From Neisseria sp. (GTDB lineage: Bacteria > Pseudomonadota > Gammaproteobacteria > Burkholderiales > Neisseriaceae), in the NCBI RefSeq assembly GCF_030523955.1, contig NZ_JAUNHL010000005.1, positions 1 through 64,000 on the forward strand: a stretch of DNA of 64,000 nucleotides. The letters run 5' to 3'. The notes below the pieces were generated by a model, which was given only the letters and a program-made list of their open reading frames with translations, was not told where the DNA came from and did no database searches. A program made the translations under genes and the position numbers. Shown piece by piece: positions 1 through 8,511 of the stretch (position 1 is its first letter; every line of letters begins with the position of its first letter).

Positions 1-38
1 TTGTTCAGGTAACCGTTTGGATGGGGTAGCTGGTATTT

Positions 39-50
39 CGCAAAGGTCTC
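39..50. repeat. Right end of a GAGACC-type miniature element (partial)
   Basis: The string GCAAAGGTCTC is the terminal sequence of the miniature elements seen complete at 5517, 8800 and 52089. The sequence to its left does not match those copies, so this is either a remnant or the end of a related, larger insertion element that begins outside the window. Confidence 0.45.
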
Positions 51-63
51 AGGCTAATTCGGC

Positions 64-111
64 AATACTTTTAGGACTGTTCTAGATAACTAGGTCGGCT
101 CTAAAAGTATT
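64..111. repeat. Inverted repeat downstream of prfB
   Basis: AATACTTTTAG (64-74) is followed by a 26-nt spacer and CTAAAAGTATT (101-111), a perfect 11-bp inverted repeat just past the prfB stop codon. It could be a transcription terminator for prfB or a very small palindromic repeat. No clear T-run follows, so the terminator reading is weak. Confidence 0.45.
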
Positions 112-125
112 TCCACTCCCATCAA

Positions 126-1229
126 TCAAACACCCTGCTTCAAACTGGCCTCAATAAAGCCGTCTAAATCGCCATCCAACACCGCTTTGGTGTTGCCGAC
201 TTCATAACCGGTGCGCAAGTCTTTGATGCGTGATGAATCGAGTACATAAGAACGGATTTGGCTGCCCCAGCCCACATCGCTCTTGCCGTCTTCCAGCGCC
301 TGTTTTTCCTCGTTGCGCTTGCGCATTTCCAGTTCAAACAGTTTGGAGCGCAGCATTTCCATCGCCGCGGCTTTGTTGGCGTGTTGCGAACGGTCGTTCT
401 GGCACTGCACCACGATGCCGGTCGGTTCGTGGGTGATGCGCACGGCGGAATCGGTTTTGTTGATGTGCTGGCCGCCGGCACCTGATGCGCGGTAAGTGTC
501 GATGCGCAAATCGGCCGGGTTGATTTCCACTTCGATGCTGTCGTCCACTTCAGGATAAACAAATACCGAAGAAAACGAAGTATGGCGTTTGTTATTCGAG
601 TCAAACGGCGAATAGCGCACCAAGCGGTGCACACCGGTTTCCGTGCGCAGCAGGCCGTAGGCATATTCGCCTTCCAAGCGGATGGTGGCGCGGTTGATGC
701 CGGCGATTTCGCCGTCGTCCTCTTCCAGCACTTCCACTTTAAAGCCTTTGCGCTCGGCATAACGCATATACATGCGCAACAACATGCCTGCCCAGTCTTC
801 CGCTTCGGTACCGCCGGCACCGGCAGTGATGTCGATAAAGCAGTTGTTGGCATCGGCCGGCTGGTTAAACATCCGCTTGAATTCCAACTCGGCCATTTGT
901 GCTTCCAGCGCCGCCACATCGGCCTGCACTGCTGCAAAGCCTTCTTCGTCGTTTTCTTCTACCGTCATCTCAATCAACATGCGGTTGTCTTCGATGCCCG
1001 TTGCGATGTTGTCCAAGGTCAGTACGATGCCTTCGAGGATTTTGCGCTCCTTGCCAATTTCCTGCGCTTTTTTCGGATCGTTCCACAAATCCGGGTCTTC
1101 AGACAGGCCTACCACTTCCTCCAGCCGCTCTTTTTTGCCCTGGTAATCCATATAAACGCGAATGTCGCCGCTGCGCTCTTCGAGGTCGTTTAAAGTGTTG
1201 TTCAGCTGATTGATCAGTTCGGCTTCCAT
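126..1229 (-). CDS. prfB: Peptide chain release factor 2 (RF2)
   Basis: RF2 recognises UGA and UAA stop codons and triggers peptide release on the ribosome. The 367-residue product has the N-terminal helical domain, the SPF tripeptide anticodon (in [11 protein letters not shown]) and the catalytic GGQ loop (SGAGGQHIN). An upstream in-frame extension is possible, but the start at 1229 (MEAELINQ) matches the family length and lies just after a purine-rich AAGAAG. Most bacterial prfB genes have an early in-frame UGA and a +1 frameshift for autoregulation. Here the region around [12 protein letters not shown] reads straight through with no stop, so that circuit is absent. The gene ends in TGA, one of the codons it reads. 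Confidence 0.97.
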   Translation of the reverse strand: MEAELINQLNNTLNDLEERSGDIRVYMDYQGKKERLEEVVGLSEDPDLWNDPKKAQEIGKERKILEGIVLTLDNIATGIEDNRMLIEMTVEENDEEGFAAVQADVAALEAQMAELEFKRMFNQPADANNCFIDITAGAGGTEAEDWAGMLLRMYMRYAERKGFKVEVLEEDDGEIAGINRATIRLEGEYAYGLLRTETGVHRLVRYSPFDSNNKRHTSFSSVFVYPEVDDSIEVEINPADLRIDTYRASGAGGQHINKTDSAVRITHEPTGIVVQCQNDRSQHANKAAAMEMLRSKLFELEMRKRNEEKQALEDGKSDVGWGSQIRSYVLDSSRIKDLRTGYEVGNTKAVLDGDLDGFIEASLKQGV

Positions 1230-1422
1230 GGTCTTCTTTTCTATAAAAATTTTAGCCGGATATTGTACTGTATCTGCGTGGTTTTTGCTATGCACCACAG
1301 TTATCCTCTGTTTGTGCCGCCAAGCTTTACCCGATTTCATCTAGCTAAAGATGACGGCAGCGGCTTTTCGGATTATCATTCCCCTACGTTTTACCACCAA
1401 TGATTGCAAAAGGAGTACGACC

Positions 1423-1782
1423 ATGTATGAAGTGAACCGCAGTGTTTTTCTGCTGATTCCGCTGGATCCGTTTTGGAACTGGCTGCAATCGCTGGGCATC
1501 GATCTTTCCGAATACAGCTTGGAAGACTTGCAGGCCGATGCCAATGCCTATCTGGTCAACCCTTGCGACAATGCCGACGAGGTATGGGACGAGATCGAAT
1601 CGCGTTTTGAGGAAATTTTTGCCGCCGAGCTGGCCGATTGGTGCGAAGACGAGAGCGAATGGCCGGATTTGCATCCCGATATTTTCAACGAGTGGTTCGA
1701 CATCCAGCTCTCTACCGTATTAACTGACCTCTCCGCCGAGCCGCTGGCACGCGAAGCTTTCCAGCCATTTAATTTGAACTAA
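1423..1782 (+). CDS. Conserved acidic hypothetical protein
   Basis: A 119-residue, strongly acidic protein beginning MYEVNRSVFLLIP, with many Asp, Glu and Trp residues (for example EDESEWPDLHPDIF). No signal peptide or membrane segment is evident, so it is probably cytoplasmic. The start at 1423 is set by the strong Shine-Dalgarno AAAGGAG at 1408-1415; an in-frame upstream extension lacks one. It resembles small uncharacterised proteins that are common in beta- and gammaproteobacteria, and I cannot assign a function. It is divergent from prfB. Confidence 0.8.
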   Translation: MYEVNRSVFLLIPLDPFWNWLQSLGIDLSEYSLEDLQADANAYLVNPCDNADEVWDEIESRFEEIFAAELADWCEDESEWPDLHPDIFNEWFDIQLSTVLTDLSAEPLAREAFQPFNLN

Positions 1783-2333
1783 CGTGAAATCCGTCTGTAT
1801 GCGCAGCTATCATCCTAATAGTTAGTAGCATGCTGACAAGCACGCTCTATCTCAAAAAATTCCCAACACCCGCCGGGCATGGTTTGAAGCTGCTGGCCTG
1901 CCGTCGCTATTTTAACAGGCGCTTCAACTAAACCGGCGCGTTTCTCTTAATTTGCCTCTGCTCTTGCCGAGCGACTCCGAAGGCGACCGTTTGGCACCTC
2001 TGCATTACCCTCTCTTTTGTGAGGCTTATTATATTGACTTCGGCACTGCAAGCAAAAACCAACGTTTTTCTGTTCGGGAAATCATAGAAAAGATGGGGAC
2101 TATCACCTAAATTGATTAAATTTCGCCTAACGAAAAAACCATAAGTATAAAATGGCAAAAGTCTCTCCTTTTCTGATAAATGAAGGCCAACTCTTTTCGC
2201 AAATCCCTTCAAACCAACCATCCGAATAATGAAATATTATAAAAGGCGAAGTAATTCAACAAACTCTTTTTAATCAATGGCATATTTAAATATCACGATG
2301 AGAAAGATACCTCCCATGGGAATTGGCCTGCTG
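1783..2333. other. Intergenic region without a supported gene
   Basis: This AT-rich stretch precedes the nested repeat cluster. A minus-strand reading frame of 97 codons (1928-2221) has no ribosome binding site or recognisable motif. A short plus-strand stretch near 2040-2110 reads plausibly as protein but is soon interrupted. It may contain decayed coding sequence, but nothing can be assigned. Confidence 0.5.
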
Positions 2334-2671
2334 TATAAAAAAGCGGATTAACGTAACTTTCATTACAGCGTTGCTGCGCCTTAGGGTCTGTTGACAATTA
2401 ACCGGCGAAGCAGTTTTTTGAGGTAAAAACCGCGTATGCAAGGCAAAAAGCGCAGTAAGGTTGGACACCTTCCAAGCATTTTAGCTTCGCAAGTCCGCTA
2501 CGCTACCTAACGCCGCAGAAGGGAACTTTTGACCACAAACACCGCCGTTGCGTTGTGTCGGCAGACCCTAGCTCAAAGAGAACAGTTTTGTAAGCCGCTA
2601 AGCGACAACAGAATCGGTTCCGTACGTGTGTGCGGCTTGCGGCGTGCTGTCGTTATTAATTCCGCCATATA
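2334..2671. repeat. Full-length Correia-like element, interrupted by another element
   Basis: The left part (2334-2383) and right part (2569-2671) together reconstitute a roughly 150-bp Correia repeat enclosed element. It includes the central segment GCTCAAAGAGAACAG and the AATCGGTTCCGTAC motif of the long form. Both ends carry TATA, as expected for TA-targeting elements. Element 2384-2568 sits inside it. Other copies in the window are the short form of about 108 bp. Confidence 0.85.
2384..2568. mobile_element. 185-bp miniature element with TA target duplication, nested in the Correia element
   Basis: The ends are imperfect inverted repeats: GGGTCTGTTGACA at the left, and GGGTCTGCCGACA when the right end is read in reverse complement. 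It is flanked by TA at 2382-2383 and 2569-2570. Removing the element and one TA restores the uninterrupted Correia sequence GCGCCTTAGCTCAAAG. It encodes no transposase. A TA duplication suggests mobilisation in trans by an IS630/Tc1-like enzyme (inference). An internal part recurs at about 49901-49970. Confidence 0.75.
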
Positions 2672-2700
2672 ACGAACCGGAACACCCTTCATGGCAAAAA

Positions 2701-2820
2701 AGTTCTAATTTAATGTTTGGCCCGCTACTGCTGAAATTAACATTTGGTAAAAGAAGACATCGCAGCAGTGAAAGAGGAGCCCTTATGCAAAAGTTATCCA
2801 GGTACAAAAAAGATGAATAA
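2701..2820 (+). pseudogene. Remnant of the C-terminus of a PglB-type phosphoglycosyltransferase domain
   Basis: Two frames together read like the end of the sugar-phosphate transferase domain of neisserial PglB: LVKEDIAA in one frame, then a shift to GALMQKLSRYKKDE and a stop. From memory of the family, the intact version reads approximately VKEGISAQGEATM. The remnant ends exactly where the acetyltransferase gene starts, matching the domain order of PglB. Everything upstream is replaced by the Correia-like repeat ending at 2671. The identification rests on remembered sequence and needs an alignment. Confidence 0.5.
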
Positions 2821-3448
2821 AAAACTTGCTATTCTTGGTGCTGGCGGCCACGCTAAAGTCATTTTAGATGCAGCCTTGCTCATGAAACAATGGGATGAAA
2901 TTATTTTTCTTGACGACTCTCACAATGGCAATAAAGAATTTATGTCTTATCCGCTGATAGGCGGTATCCGGCAGTTGGGCCAAACGGTTTTACCTAAGGA
3001 ATATGATGTTGTTATCGCAGTCGGCAACAACCATATCCGAGCCAAACTATATGACCAAGCGAAAAAGCTCGGTTTCCATTTACCTTGCATCTATCACCCC
3101 TCCGCTTCCATCAGCCGGTTTACCGAGATAGAGGAAGGCTCCGTGTTTTTTGCCCAAACAGTGGTTAATGCAGGGTCAAAAATAGGCAAATGTACCATTG
3201 TCAACACCAGCGCATCGGTAGATCACGATTGCCTTCTGGGCGATTTTGTCCACATCAGCCCAGGCGCCAATCTGGGCGGGAACACCAACGTCGGCGATTA
3301 TTCCTGGATTGGAATCGGTAGTTGTACACGTCATGGAATCGACATTGGCAGCCAATGCATGATAGGTGCCGGTGCCGTGGTCGTCAAAAATATTCCAGAC
3401 AGTACAACCGTTGTAGGAAATCCTGCACAAGTATTAGAAAAAGCATAA
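2813..3448 (+). CDS. Sugar O/N-acetyltransferase, PglD / PglB-acetyltransferase-domain type
   Basis: This 211-residue protein has the PglD_N Rossmann-like domain (LAILGAGGHAKVILDAA, residues 4-20) followed by a left-handed beta-helix of hexapeptide repeats (about 90-205). The VDHDC segment contains the histidine pair typical of UDP-4-amino-sugar acetyltransferases. In Neisseria the same module forms the C-terminal half of PglB and acetylates the UDP-diamino-sugar used for pilin O-glycosylation. Here it stands alone, after what appears to be the decayed first half of PglB. The ATG at 2813 overlaps the stop of the remnant frame, as expected for a former fusion or translationally coupled pair. 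Its substrate is unproven. Confidence 0.8.
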   Translation: MNKKLAILGAGGHAKVILDAALLMKQWDEIIFLDDSHNGNKEFMSYPLIGGIRQLGQTVLPKEYDVVIAVGNNHIRAKLYDQAKKLGFHLPCIYHPSASISRFTEIEEGSVFFAQTVVNAGSKIGKCTIVNTSASVDHDCLLGDFVHISPGANLGGNTNVGDYSWIGIGSCTRHGIDIGSQCMIGAGAVVVKNIPDSTTVVGNPAQVLEKA

Positions 3449-3589
3449 GAGTATTATGCAAGCCGGTCGGCTAACCAGAATCCGGCCGGTTGTGTTGTGT
3501 CATCCCAGTTGCTTGATACTACAAACCTGCGGCAAAATCCGTATGGTTCTACCTAAATTGCAACTACCACTCACCCTGTTATACCAACC

Positions 3590-4081
3590 ATGAAAAAACT
3601 GCTATCCCTACTGGCCGTTCTGCTAATCGGCGGCCTGATTGCCTACCTGCTGATACCGAAAAACCAAGCGGCTCCCGCCTTCAGCCTGCAAGACTTAAAC
3701 GGCAAAACCATCGACAACTCCTCGCTAAACGGCAAGGTTACCTTCATTAATTTCTGGTTCCCCTCCTGCCCCGGCTGCGTGAGCGAGATGCCCAAAGTCA
3801 TCAAAATGTCCAACGACTATCAAGGCAAACCGTTTCAGGTGCTCGGCATCGCCGTACCGGTGGATCCGATCGAAAGCGTGCGCGCTTATGCCGAAACCCG
3901 CCAAATGTATTTTCCGGTGATGTTCGATACCGGCAACGTAGTCAGCAAAGCCTTCAACACCAGTGTTTACCCGACTTCGGTATTGATCAACAAAAAAGGC
4001 GAAGTGCTGAAAACCTTCGTCGGCGAGCCCGATTTCCAAGCACTCTACCAAACCATAGACAGCGAACTGGCCAAAGATTAA
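3590..4081 (+). CDS. TlpA-like membrane-anchored thioredoxin
   Basis: The 163-residue product has an N-terminal hydrophobic segment (residues 1-22), probably an uncleaved anchor or signal, followed by an AhpC/TSA-Redoxin thioredoxin fold. The active site is C60-P-G-C63 in FPSCPGCVSEMP, with the cis-Pro region YPTSVLI later. Proteins of this type reduce or oxidise periplasmic disulfides, for example in cytochrome c maturation or stress protection. No maturation genes are adjacent, so the partner is unknown. It is monocistronic and ends at an inverted uptake-sequence hairpin. Confidence 0.88.
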   Translation: MKKLLSLLAVLLIGGLIAYLLIPKNQAAPAFSLQDLNGKTIDNSSLNGKVTFINFWFPSCPGCVSEMPKVIKMSNDYQGKPFQVLGIAVPVDPIESVRAYAETRQMYFPVMFDTGNVVSKAFNTSVYPTSVLINKKGEVLKTFVGEPDFQALYQTIDSELAKD

Positions 4082-4101
4082 AGCAACCCCGCAAAAGAAA
4101 A

Positions 4102-4129
4102 TGCCTGTCTGAAAGCTTTCAGACAGGCA
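4102..4129. terminator. Inverted TG-wadDUS pair (uptake signal / terminator hairpin)
   Basis: TGCCTGTCTGAA and its reverse complement are separated by 4 nt. They form a 12-bp hairpin 20 nt after the tlpA-like stop codon. Inverted uptake sequences at gene ends are a known neisserial arrangement and can terminate transcription. Confidence 0.8.
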
Positions 4130-4311
4130 TTTAATTTCAAACAATCGCTATACCTACACCATTAAATAGCATAAAAATATTAAATAAGAAAATATACGCA
4201 ATTAAATAACCAAAAACCAAAAGAAAGCCTTGCCAAACGGCACGATTCGGGCTAACCTAGCCGACAAATCATTATTATCTTATTTAAAACCATTAGTTAT
4301 TCAGAGACACC

Positions 4312-5355
4312 ATGAACAGACTGCAAAAAACCGACGACGTACGTATCGATGCCGTAACCGAATTGCTTCCTCCCATCGCCCACCTCTACGAATTGCCCAT
4401 CAGCGAAAGCGCTGCCGAGTTGGTGGTACAAACCCGTCAGGAAATCTCCGACCTGGTACACGGCAAAGACAACCGCCTGCTGGTGATTATCGGCCCCTGC
4501 TCCATCCATGACCCCAAAGCTGCGCTCGAATATGCCGAGCGCCTACTGCCTTTACGTAAAAAATACGAGAAAGAATTGCTCATCGTGATGCGCGTGTATT
4601 TCGAAAAACCGCGTACCACCGTCGGCTGGAAAGGCTTAATCAACGACCCGCATCTGGACGGCACCTTCGACATCAACTTCGGCCTGCGCCAGGCACGCAA
4701 ATTGTTGCTCAGCCTCAACGAAATGGGCATGCCCGCTTCCACCGAGTTTCTCGACATGATTACGCCGCAATACTACGCCGACCTCATCAGCTGGGGCGCC
4801 ATCGGTGCGCGTACCACCGAAAGCCAGGTACACCGCGAGCTCTCCTCCGGCCTCTCCTGCCCGGTGGGCTTCAAAAACGGTACCGACGGCAACCTGAAAA
4901 TCGCCATCGACGCCATCGGTGCCGCTTCGCATCCGCACAATTTCCTATCGGTAACCAAAACCGGCCACTCCGCCATCGTGCGCACCACCGGCAACCGTGA
5001 TTGCCACGTTATCCTGCGCGGCGGTAAAGAACCCAACTACGACCACAGCCACGTTACCGCCGCCGCCGAAGCCTGCGACAAAGCCGGCGTCACCTCCAAA
5101 CTGATGGTGGATTTCAGCCACGCCAACAGCCGCAAAGAGTTCAAACGCCAAATGGAAGTGGCCGCCGACGTTGCCGGCCAATTGCGCAACGGCGAAAACC
5201 ACATCATGGGCGTGATGGTGGAAAGCCATCTGGTGGAAGGCCGCCAAGACAAACCGGAAACCTACGGCCAAAGCATTACCGACGCCTGCATCGGCTGGGC
5301 GGATACCGAAGCCTTGCTGGAACAATTGGCCGAAGCCAACCGCGGCCGCGTATAA
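4312..5355 (+). CDS. aroG: 3-deoxy-7-phosphoheptulonate (DAHP) synthase
   Basis: Condenses phosphoenolpyruvate and erythrose-4-phosphate in the first step of aromatic amino acid synthesis. The 347-residue protein is a class I alpha enzyme of the AroG/F/H type. Visible metal and active-site motifs are GPCSIHD (metal-binding Cys), KPRTTVGWKG, DFSHANS (His), VESHLVEG (Glu) and DACIGW (Asp). Feedback specificity cannot be read with confidence, although the neisserial enzyme is Phe-type. It is monocistronic, with an AT-rich leader of about 180 bp. Confidence 0.96.
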   Translation: MNRLQKTDDVRIDAVTELLPPIAHLYELPISESAAELVVQTRQEISDLVHGKDNRLLVIIGPCSIHDPKAALEYAERLLPLRKKYEKELLIVMRVYFEKPRTTVGWKGLINDPHLDGTFDINFGLRQARKLLLSLNEMGMPASTEFLDMITPQYYADLISWGAIGARTTESQVHRELSSGLSCPVGFKNGTDGNLKIAIDAIGAASHPHNFLSVTKTGHSAIVRTTGNRDCHVILRGGKEPNYDHSHVTAAAEACDKAGVTSKLMVDFSHANSRKEFKRQMEVAADVAGQLRNGENHIMGVMVESHLVEGRQDKPETYGQSITDACIGWADTEALLEQLAEANRGRV

Positions 5356-5463
5356 ACCCTATATCCTGTATAGTGAATAACAACCCCGTCATACCCGGGT
5401 GTGCTTTATTGTTAAATTGATTGAATTGATTTGCCAGATTAAACAAGTGGTTTCACGATAAAA

Positions 5464-5492
5464 TGCCTGTCTGAAAACTTTTCAGACAGGCA
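5464..5492. terminator. Inverted TG-wadDUS pair followed by T-run
   Basis: TGCCTGTCTGAA (5464-5475) pairs with TTCAGACAGGCA (5481-5492), and TTTTT follows. The position suits a terminator for aroG, about 110 nt past its stop codon. Confidence 0.75.
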
Positions 5493-5516
5493 TTTTTATG
5501 ATCAACCAAGCCAATA

Positions 5517-5659
5517 GAGACCTTTGCAAAACCCCCATCTGCGGCGCATTTCTGCGTTGTGTGCTGCTCGCTCGCTTGCCTAACTCTATGTTATGTCTGC
5601 GCTCGCTGTACTGCTACGCCTTGAACTGCATCCACATCTGAGGGTTTTGCAAAGGTCTC
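5517..5659. mobile_element. 143-bp GAGACC miniature element, copy 1
   Basis: Begins GAGACCTTTGCAAAACCC and ends with its near-perfect reverse complement GGGTTTTGCAAAGGTCTC. AATA occurs on both sides (5513-5516 and 5660-5663). There is no coding capacity. The two other complete copies (8800-8942 and 52089-52231) are exactly the same length and inserted in the opposite orientation. The ends look like those of neisserial IS5-family elements such as IS1106, but that family link is inference. Confidence 0.85.
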
Positions 5660-5664
5660 AATAA

Positions 5665-7509
5665 TTAATCGTGGTGACTGGCTAAGAAACCGCCGCTTTG
5701 ATGTGCCCATAATTTGGCATACAAACCATTTTTCGTCAGCAATTCGGCGTGGCTGCCTTCTTCGACGATACGGCCTTTGTCGAGCACAATCAGTCTATCC
5801 ATCGCCGCGATGGTGGACAAGCGGTGGGCAATCGCAATCACGGTTTTGTTTTCCATCATCTTATCCAAACTCTCCTGAATCGCGGCTTCCACTTCGGAAT
5901 CGAGCGCGCTGGTGGCTTCATCGAGCAACAGGATCGGCGCATCTTTCAGCATCACGCGAGCAATGGCGATACGCTGGCGCTGGCCGCCGGAAAGTTTCAC
6001 GCCGCGCTCGCCGACATGGGCATCATAGCCGGTGCGCCCTTTGGCATCGGAAAGTTGCGGAATAAAATCGGCGGCTTCGGCACGCTGGGCGGCTTGGATC
6101 ATTTCTTCCTCGCCGGCATCCGGCCGGCCGTAAACGATATTATCGCGCACGGAGCGGTGCAACAGGCTGGTATCTTGAGTGACCAAACCGATTTGTGCAC
6201 GCAGGCTCTCTTGGGTGATCTCATTGATATTCTGGCCGTCTATGCAGATTTTGCCGCTTTGCGGTTCATAAAAACGCAACAGCAGATTCACGATGGTGGA
6301 CTTGCCCGCCCCGCTGCGGCCGATCAAGCCGACTTTCTCGCCGGGCTTGATGGTCAGATTAAAGCCGTTGAGCAGCGGCTTGCCCGATTCGTAAGAGAAA
6401 TCGACATGCTCGAAATTGATTTCGCCTTTTTCCACTTTCAATGGTAATGCGCCGGGTTTGTCCAGAATGGTTTGCGATTTGGACAACGTCGCCATACCGT
6501 CGTTTACCGTACCGATATTTTCAAACAGCATGGCCGACTGCCACATAATGTATTGCGACAAACCGTTTAAGCGCAGCGCCATAGTAGTGGCCACCGCCAC
6601 CGCGCCGACACCGACTTGGCCGTTGAGCCACAAGCCAATACCCAGCGCGGTCGTACTCAAAATCAGCAAGGCATTGACCGCAAAAGTGCAAAAATCCAGC
6701 AGGCTGGCCAGACGCATTTGCGCATGCACCGTCTGCATAAATTCCTGCATCGATTCGCGCGCATAACGCGCTTCGCGCGCGCCGTGGGAAAACAGCTTCA
6801 CCGTGGTGATATTGGAATACGCATCGGTAATGCGGCCGGTCATCAGCGAACGGGCATCCGCTTGGCGTTGCGCCGTTTTTGCCAATCTGGGAATAAGCAG
6901 GCGCATGGTCAGGCCGAACAACACCGCCCAACCGACAAACGGCAGCAGCAGCCAACCATCCAACGCCGCCAGAATCACGCCGGTGGTAATGAAATACACC
7001 AACACATACACCACCATGTCGGCCACCGTCATCACCACTTCGCGCACCGCCAAAGCGGTTTGCATCACCTTGGCCGATACCCGTCCGGCAAATTCGTCCT
7101 GATAAAAGCTCAGGCTCTGCCCCAGCATCAGGCGGTGGAAGTTCCAGCGCAAGCGCATCGGAAACACACCTTGCAGCGTCTGCAAGCGCACGGTATCGGT
7201 AAAGAAGCGCCAAACGATGAAAAACACCAGCATCAGCGCCATTCCGGCCAATGCCCAGCCCTTTTCGCCCATCAGCGCCTGCGGCGTGTAATGGGTCAGC
7301 CAGTCGACCACTTTGCCCATAAATTGAAACAGCAAGGCTTCCATGATGCCGATGCCGGCTGAGAAGACCGCCAGCACCACAATCCAACGGCGCATACCTT
7401 CTATACTGCTCCAGATAAAGCGCCACAGGCCTTTTTCCGGCGTTTTCGGTGCGGTGTCGGGATAGGGTTCGATACGCGATTCGAACCAAGAAAAGATTTT
7501 GTTGAGCAT
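5665..7509 (-). CDS. ABC exporter half-transporter (fused permease and ATPase)
   Basis: A 614-residue type I ABC exporter. The N-terminal part (about residues 30-330) contains the six-helix transmembrane domain. The C-terminal part (about 360-600) is the nucleotide-binding domain with Walker A GRSGAGKST, signature LSGGQRQRIAIARV, Walker B ILLLDEATSALDS and the H-loop IAHRLSTI. It must dimerise to function. The family includes MsbA-like lipid flippases and multidrug exporters, and the substrate cannot be read from sequence. It is alone on this strand; miniature element 5517-5659 lies 5 bp past its stop codon. Confidence 0.9.
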   Translation of the reverse strand: MLNKIFSWFESRIEPYPDTAPKTPEKGLWRFIWSSIEGMRRWIVVLAVFSAGIGIMEALLFQFMGKVVDWLTHYTPQALMGEKGWALAGMALMLVFFIVWRFFTDTVRLQTLQGVFPMRLRWNFHRLMLGQSLSFYQDEFAGRVSAKVMQTALAVREVVMTVADMVVYVLVYFITTGVILAALDGWLLLPFVGWAVLFGLTMRLLIPRLAKTAQRQADARSLMTGRITDAYSNITTVKLFSHGAREARYARESMQEFMQTVHAQMRLASLLDFCTFAVNALLILSTTALGIGLWLNGQVGVGAVAVATTMALRLNGLSQYIMWQSAMLFENIGTVNDGMATLSKSQTILDKPGALPLKVEKGEINFEHVDFSYESGKPLLNGFNLTIKPGEKVGLIGRSGAGKSTIVNLLLRFYEPQSGKICIDGQNINEITQESLRAQIGLVTQDTSLLHRSVRDNIVYGRPDAGEEEMIQAAQRAEAADFIPQLSDAKGRTGYDAHVGERGVKLSGGQRQRIAIARVMLKDAPILLLDEATSALDSEVEAAIQESLDKMMENKTVIAIAHRLSTIAAMDRLIVLDKGRIVEEGSHAELLTKNGLYAKLWAHQSGGFLASHHD

Positions 7510-7926
7510 CTTTATTCTTCTTTAAATATCCATAACAGTCTGCCACAATCAGTGCGCAGGCTGCAGGGTAGTAGTGGGAATAGTCGGATTTTACAGGGAA
7601 AAGCAACTCAGAAGAAGGGAAAGGGGAGGGATACTCTGTTTCACACAAGGAAAGCACGAGAGAAAAATATCAACGCAAAAGACTCCTTATTTTGCAGGAA
7701 TGTGATTTTCTGCCTTTATCTCATCCGAAACATTGGCTCTCAAGATCTTTCAGACAGGCATTGGCTGTTCGAAGCCAACCTCATTATCCCAAATATAGCT
7801 TCTTTCACTATAACAAGCCCGCCTATCCGAAATGGGCGACAGACCGAAAAAACGGCTGCATCCTGCGTTGAATCCGGCGAGGTAAAGCGGCGGCGGCCGT
7901 ATTTCGTTTGAGACAAGGCATCCCCG
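7510..7926. other. Intergenic region with one uptake sequence
   Basis: 417 bp between the ABC exporter (whose promoter should be here) and the 3' end of ruvA. It contains one TG-wadDUS in reverse (7749-7760) and a purine-rich stretch around 7605-7635. No gene is supported. Confidence 0.5.
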
Positions 7927-8511
7927 TTATTTCAACAGATTTTTCAACGCCAACCGCACCCCTTCGCTCACATCGGTACCGGCCGGAATACCTTTTACCG
8001 CCGTCTTCGCCTCACGCTCGTTATAACCCAGCGCCAGCAAGGTATGCACAATATCTTCACTTTCATCAGCCGCCGCTGCCGGCGCAAACAGGCCGCTGCC
8101 GCTGCTTTCCGCCACCAACTTGCCGCGTAATTCCAAAATCATGCGTTCGGCGGTTTTCTTACCGATACCCGGTGCAGAAGAGAGCCGTTTCACATCCTCT
8201 TGCGCCACCGCCTCTGCCAACTCATCCGCATTCATCGCGCTCAATATTCCCAGCGCGGTTTTGGCACCGATGCCGCTTACCTTCACCAATTGCCGGAAAG
8301 TGGCGCGTTCGGCGGCAGTGGCAAAACCAAACAGCAAATGGGCGTCTTCCCGCACCACCAACTGGGTATATAGCTGCACCGCCTCGTTCAGCGCCGGCAA
8401 TGAATAGAAAGTCTGCATGGAAACGTCCACTTCATAGCCCACGCCGTTAACGTCTATCACGATTTGCGGCGGATGTTTTTCAACGAGCCGTCCGCTGAGT
8501 CTGCTAATCAT
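7927..8511 (-). CDS. ruvA: Holliday junction branch-migration protein RuvA
   Basis: The 194-residue protein has the RuvA domains in order: an OB fold (1-63), tandem helix-hairpin-helix motifs ([13 protein letters not shown] and [16 protein letters not shown], about 75-130), and a C-terminal UBA-like domain that contacts RuvB (about 145-194). RuvA tetramers bind the four-way junction and load RuvB. ruvB is not adjacent, which is normal in Neisseria. Confidence 0.97.
   Translation of the reverse strand: MISRLSGRLVEKHPPQIVIDVNGVGYEVDVSMQTFYSLPALNEAVQLYTQLVVREDAHLLFGFATAAERATFRQLVKVSGIGAKTALGILSAMNADELAEAVAQEDVKRLSSAPGIGKKTAERMILELRGKLVAESSGSGLFAPAAAADESEDIVHTLLALGYNEREAKTAVKGIPAGTDVSEGVRLALKNLLK

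Noticed and set aside
1110..1180. Programmed +1 frameshift in prfB
   Set aside because: Looked for the CUU-UGA slip site around the MDYQG region; the frame is uninterrupted.
1928..2221. 97-codon minus-strand frame
   Set aside because: No Shine-Dalgarno, no motif and no supporting context; left as unassigned sequence.
4230..4511. Short plus-strand frame overlapping the aroG start
   Set aside because: Out of frame with aroG, Arg-rich, no motif; a shadow of aroG.
6521..7657. Open frame of 378 codons on the minus strand
   Set aside because: It runs in another frame across the ABC exporter gene, has no family similarity and gives low-complexity Ala/Arg/Gly protein. It is a shadow of the real gene.
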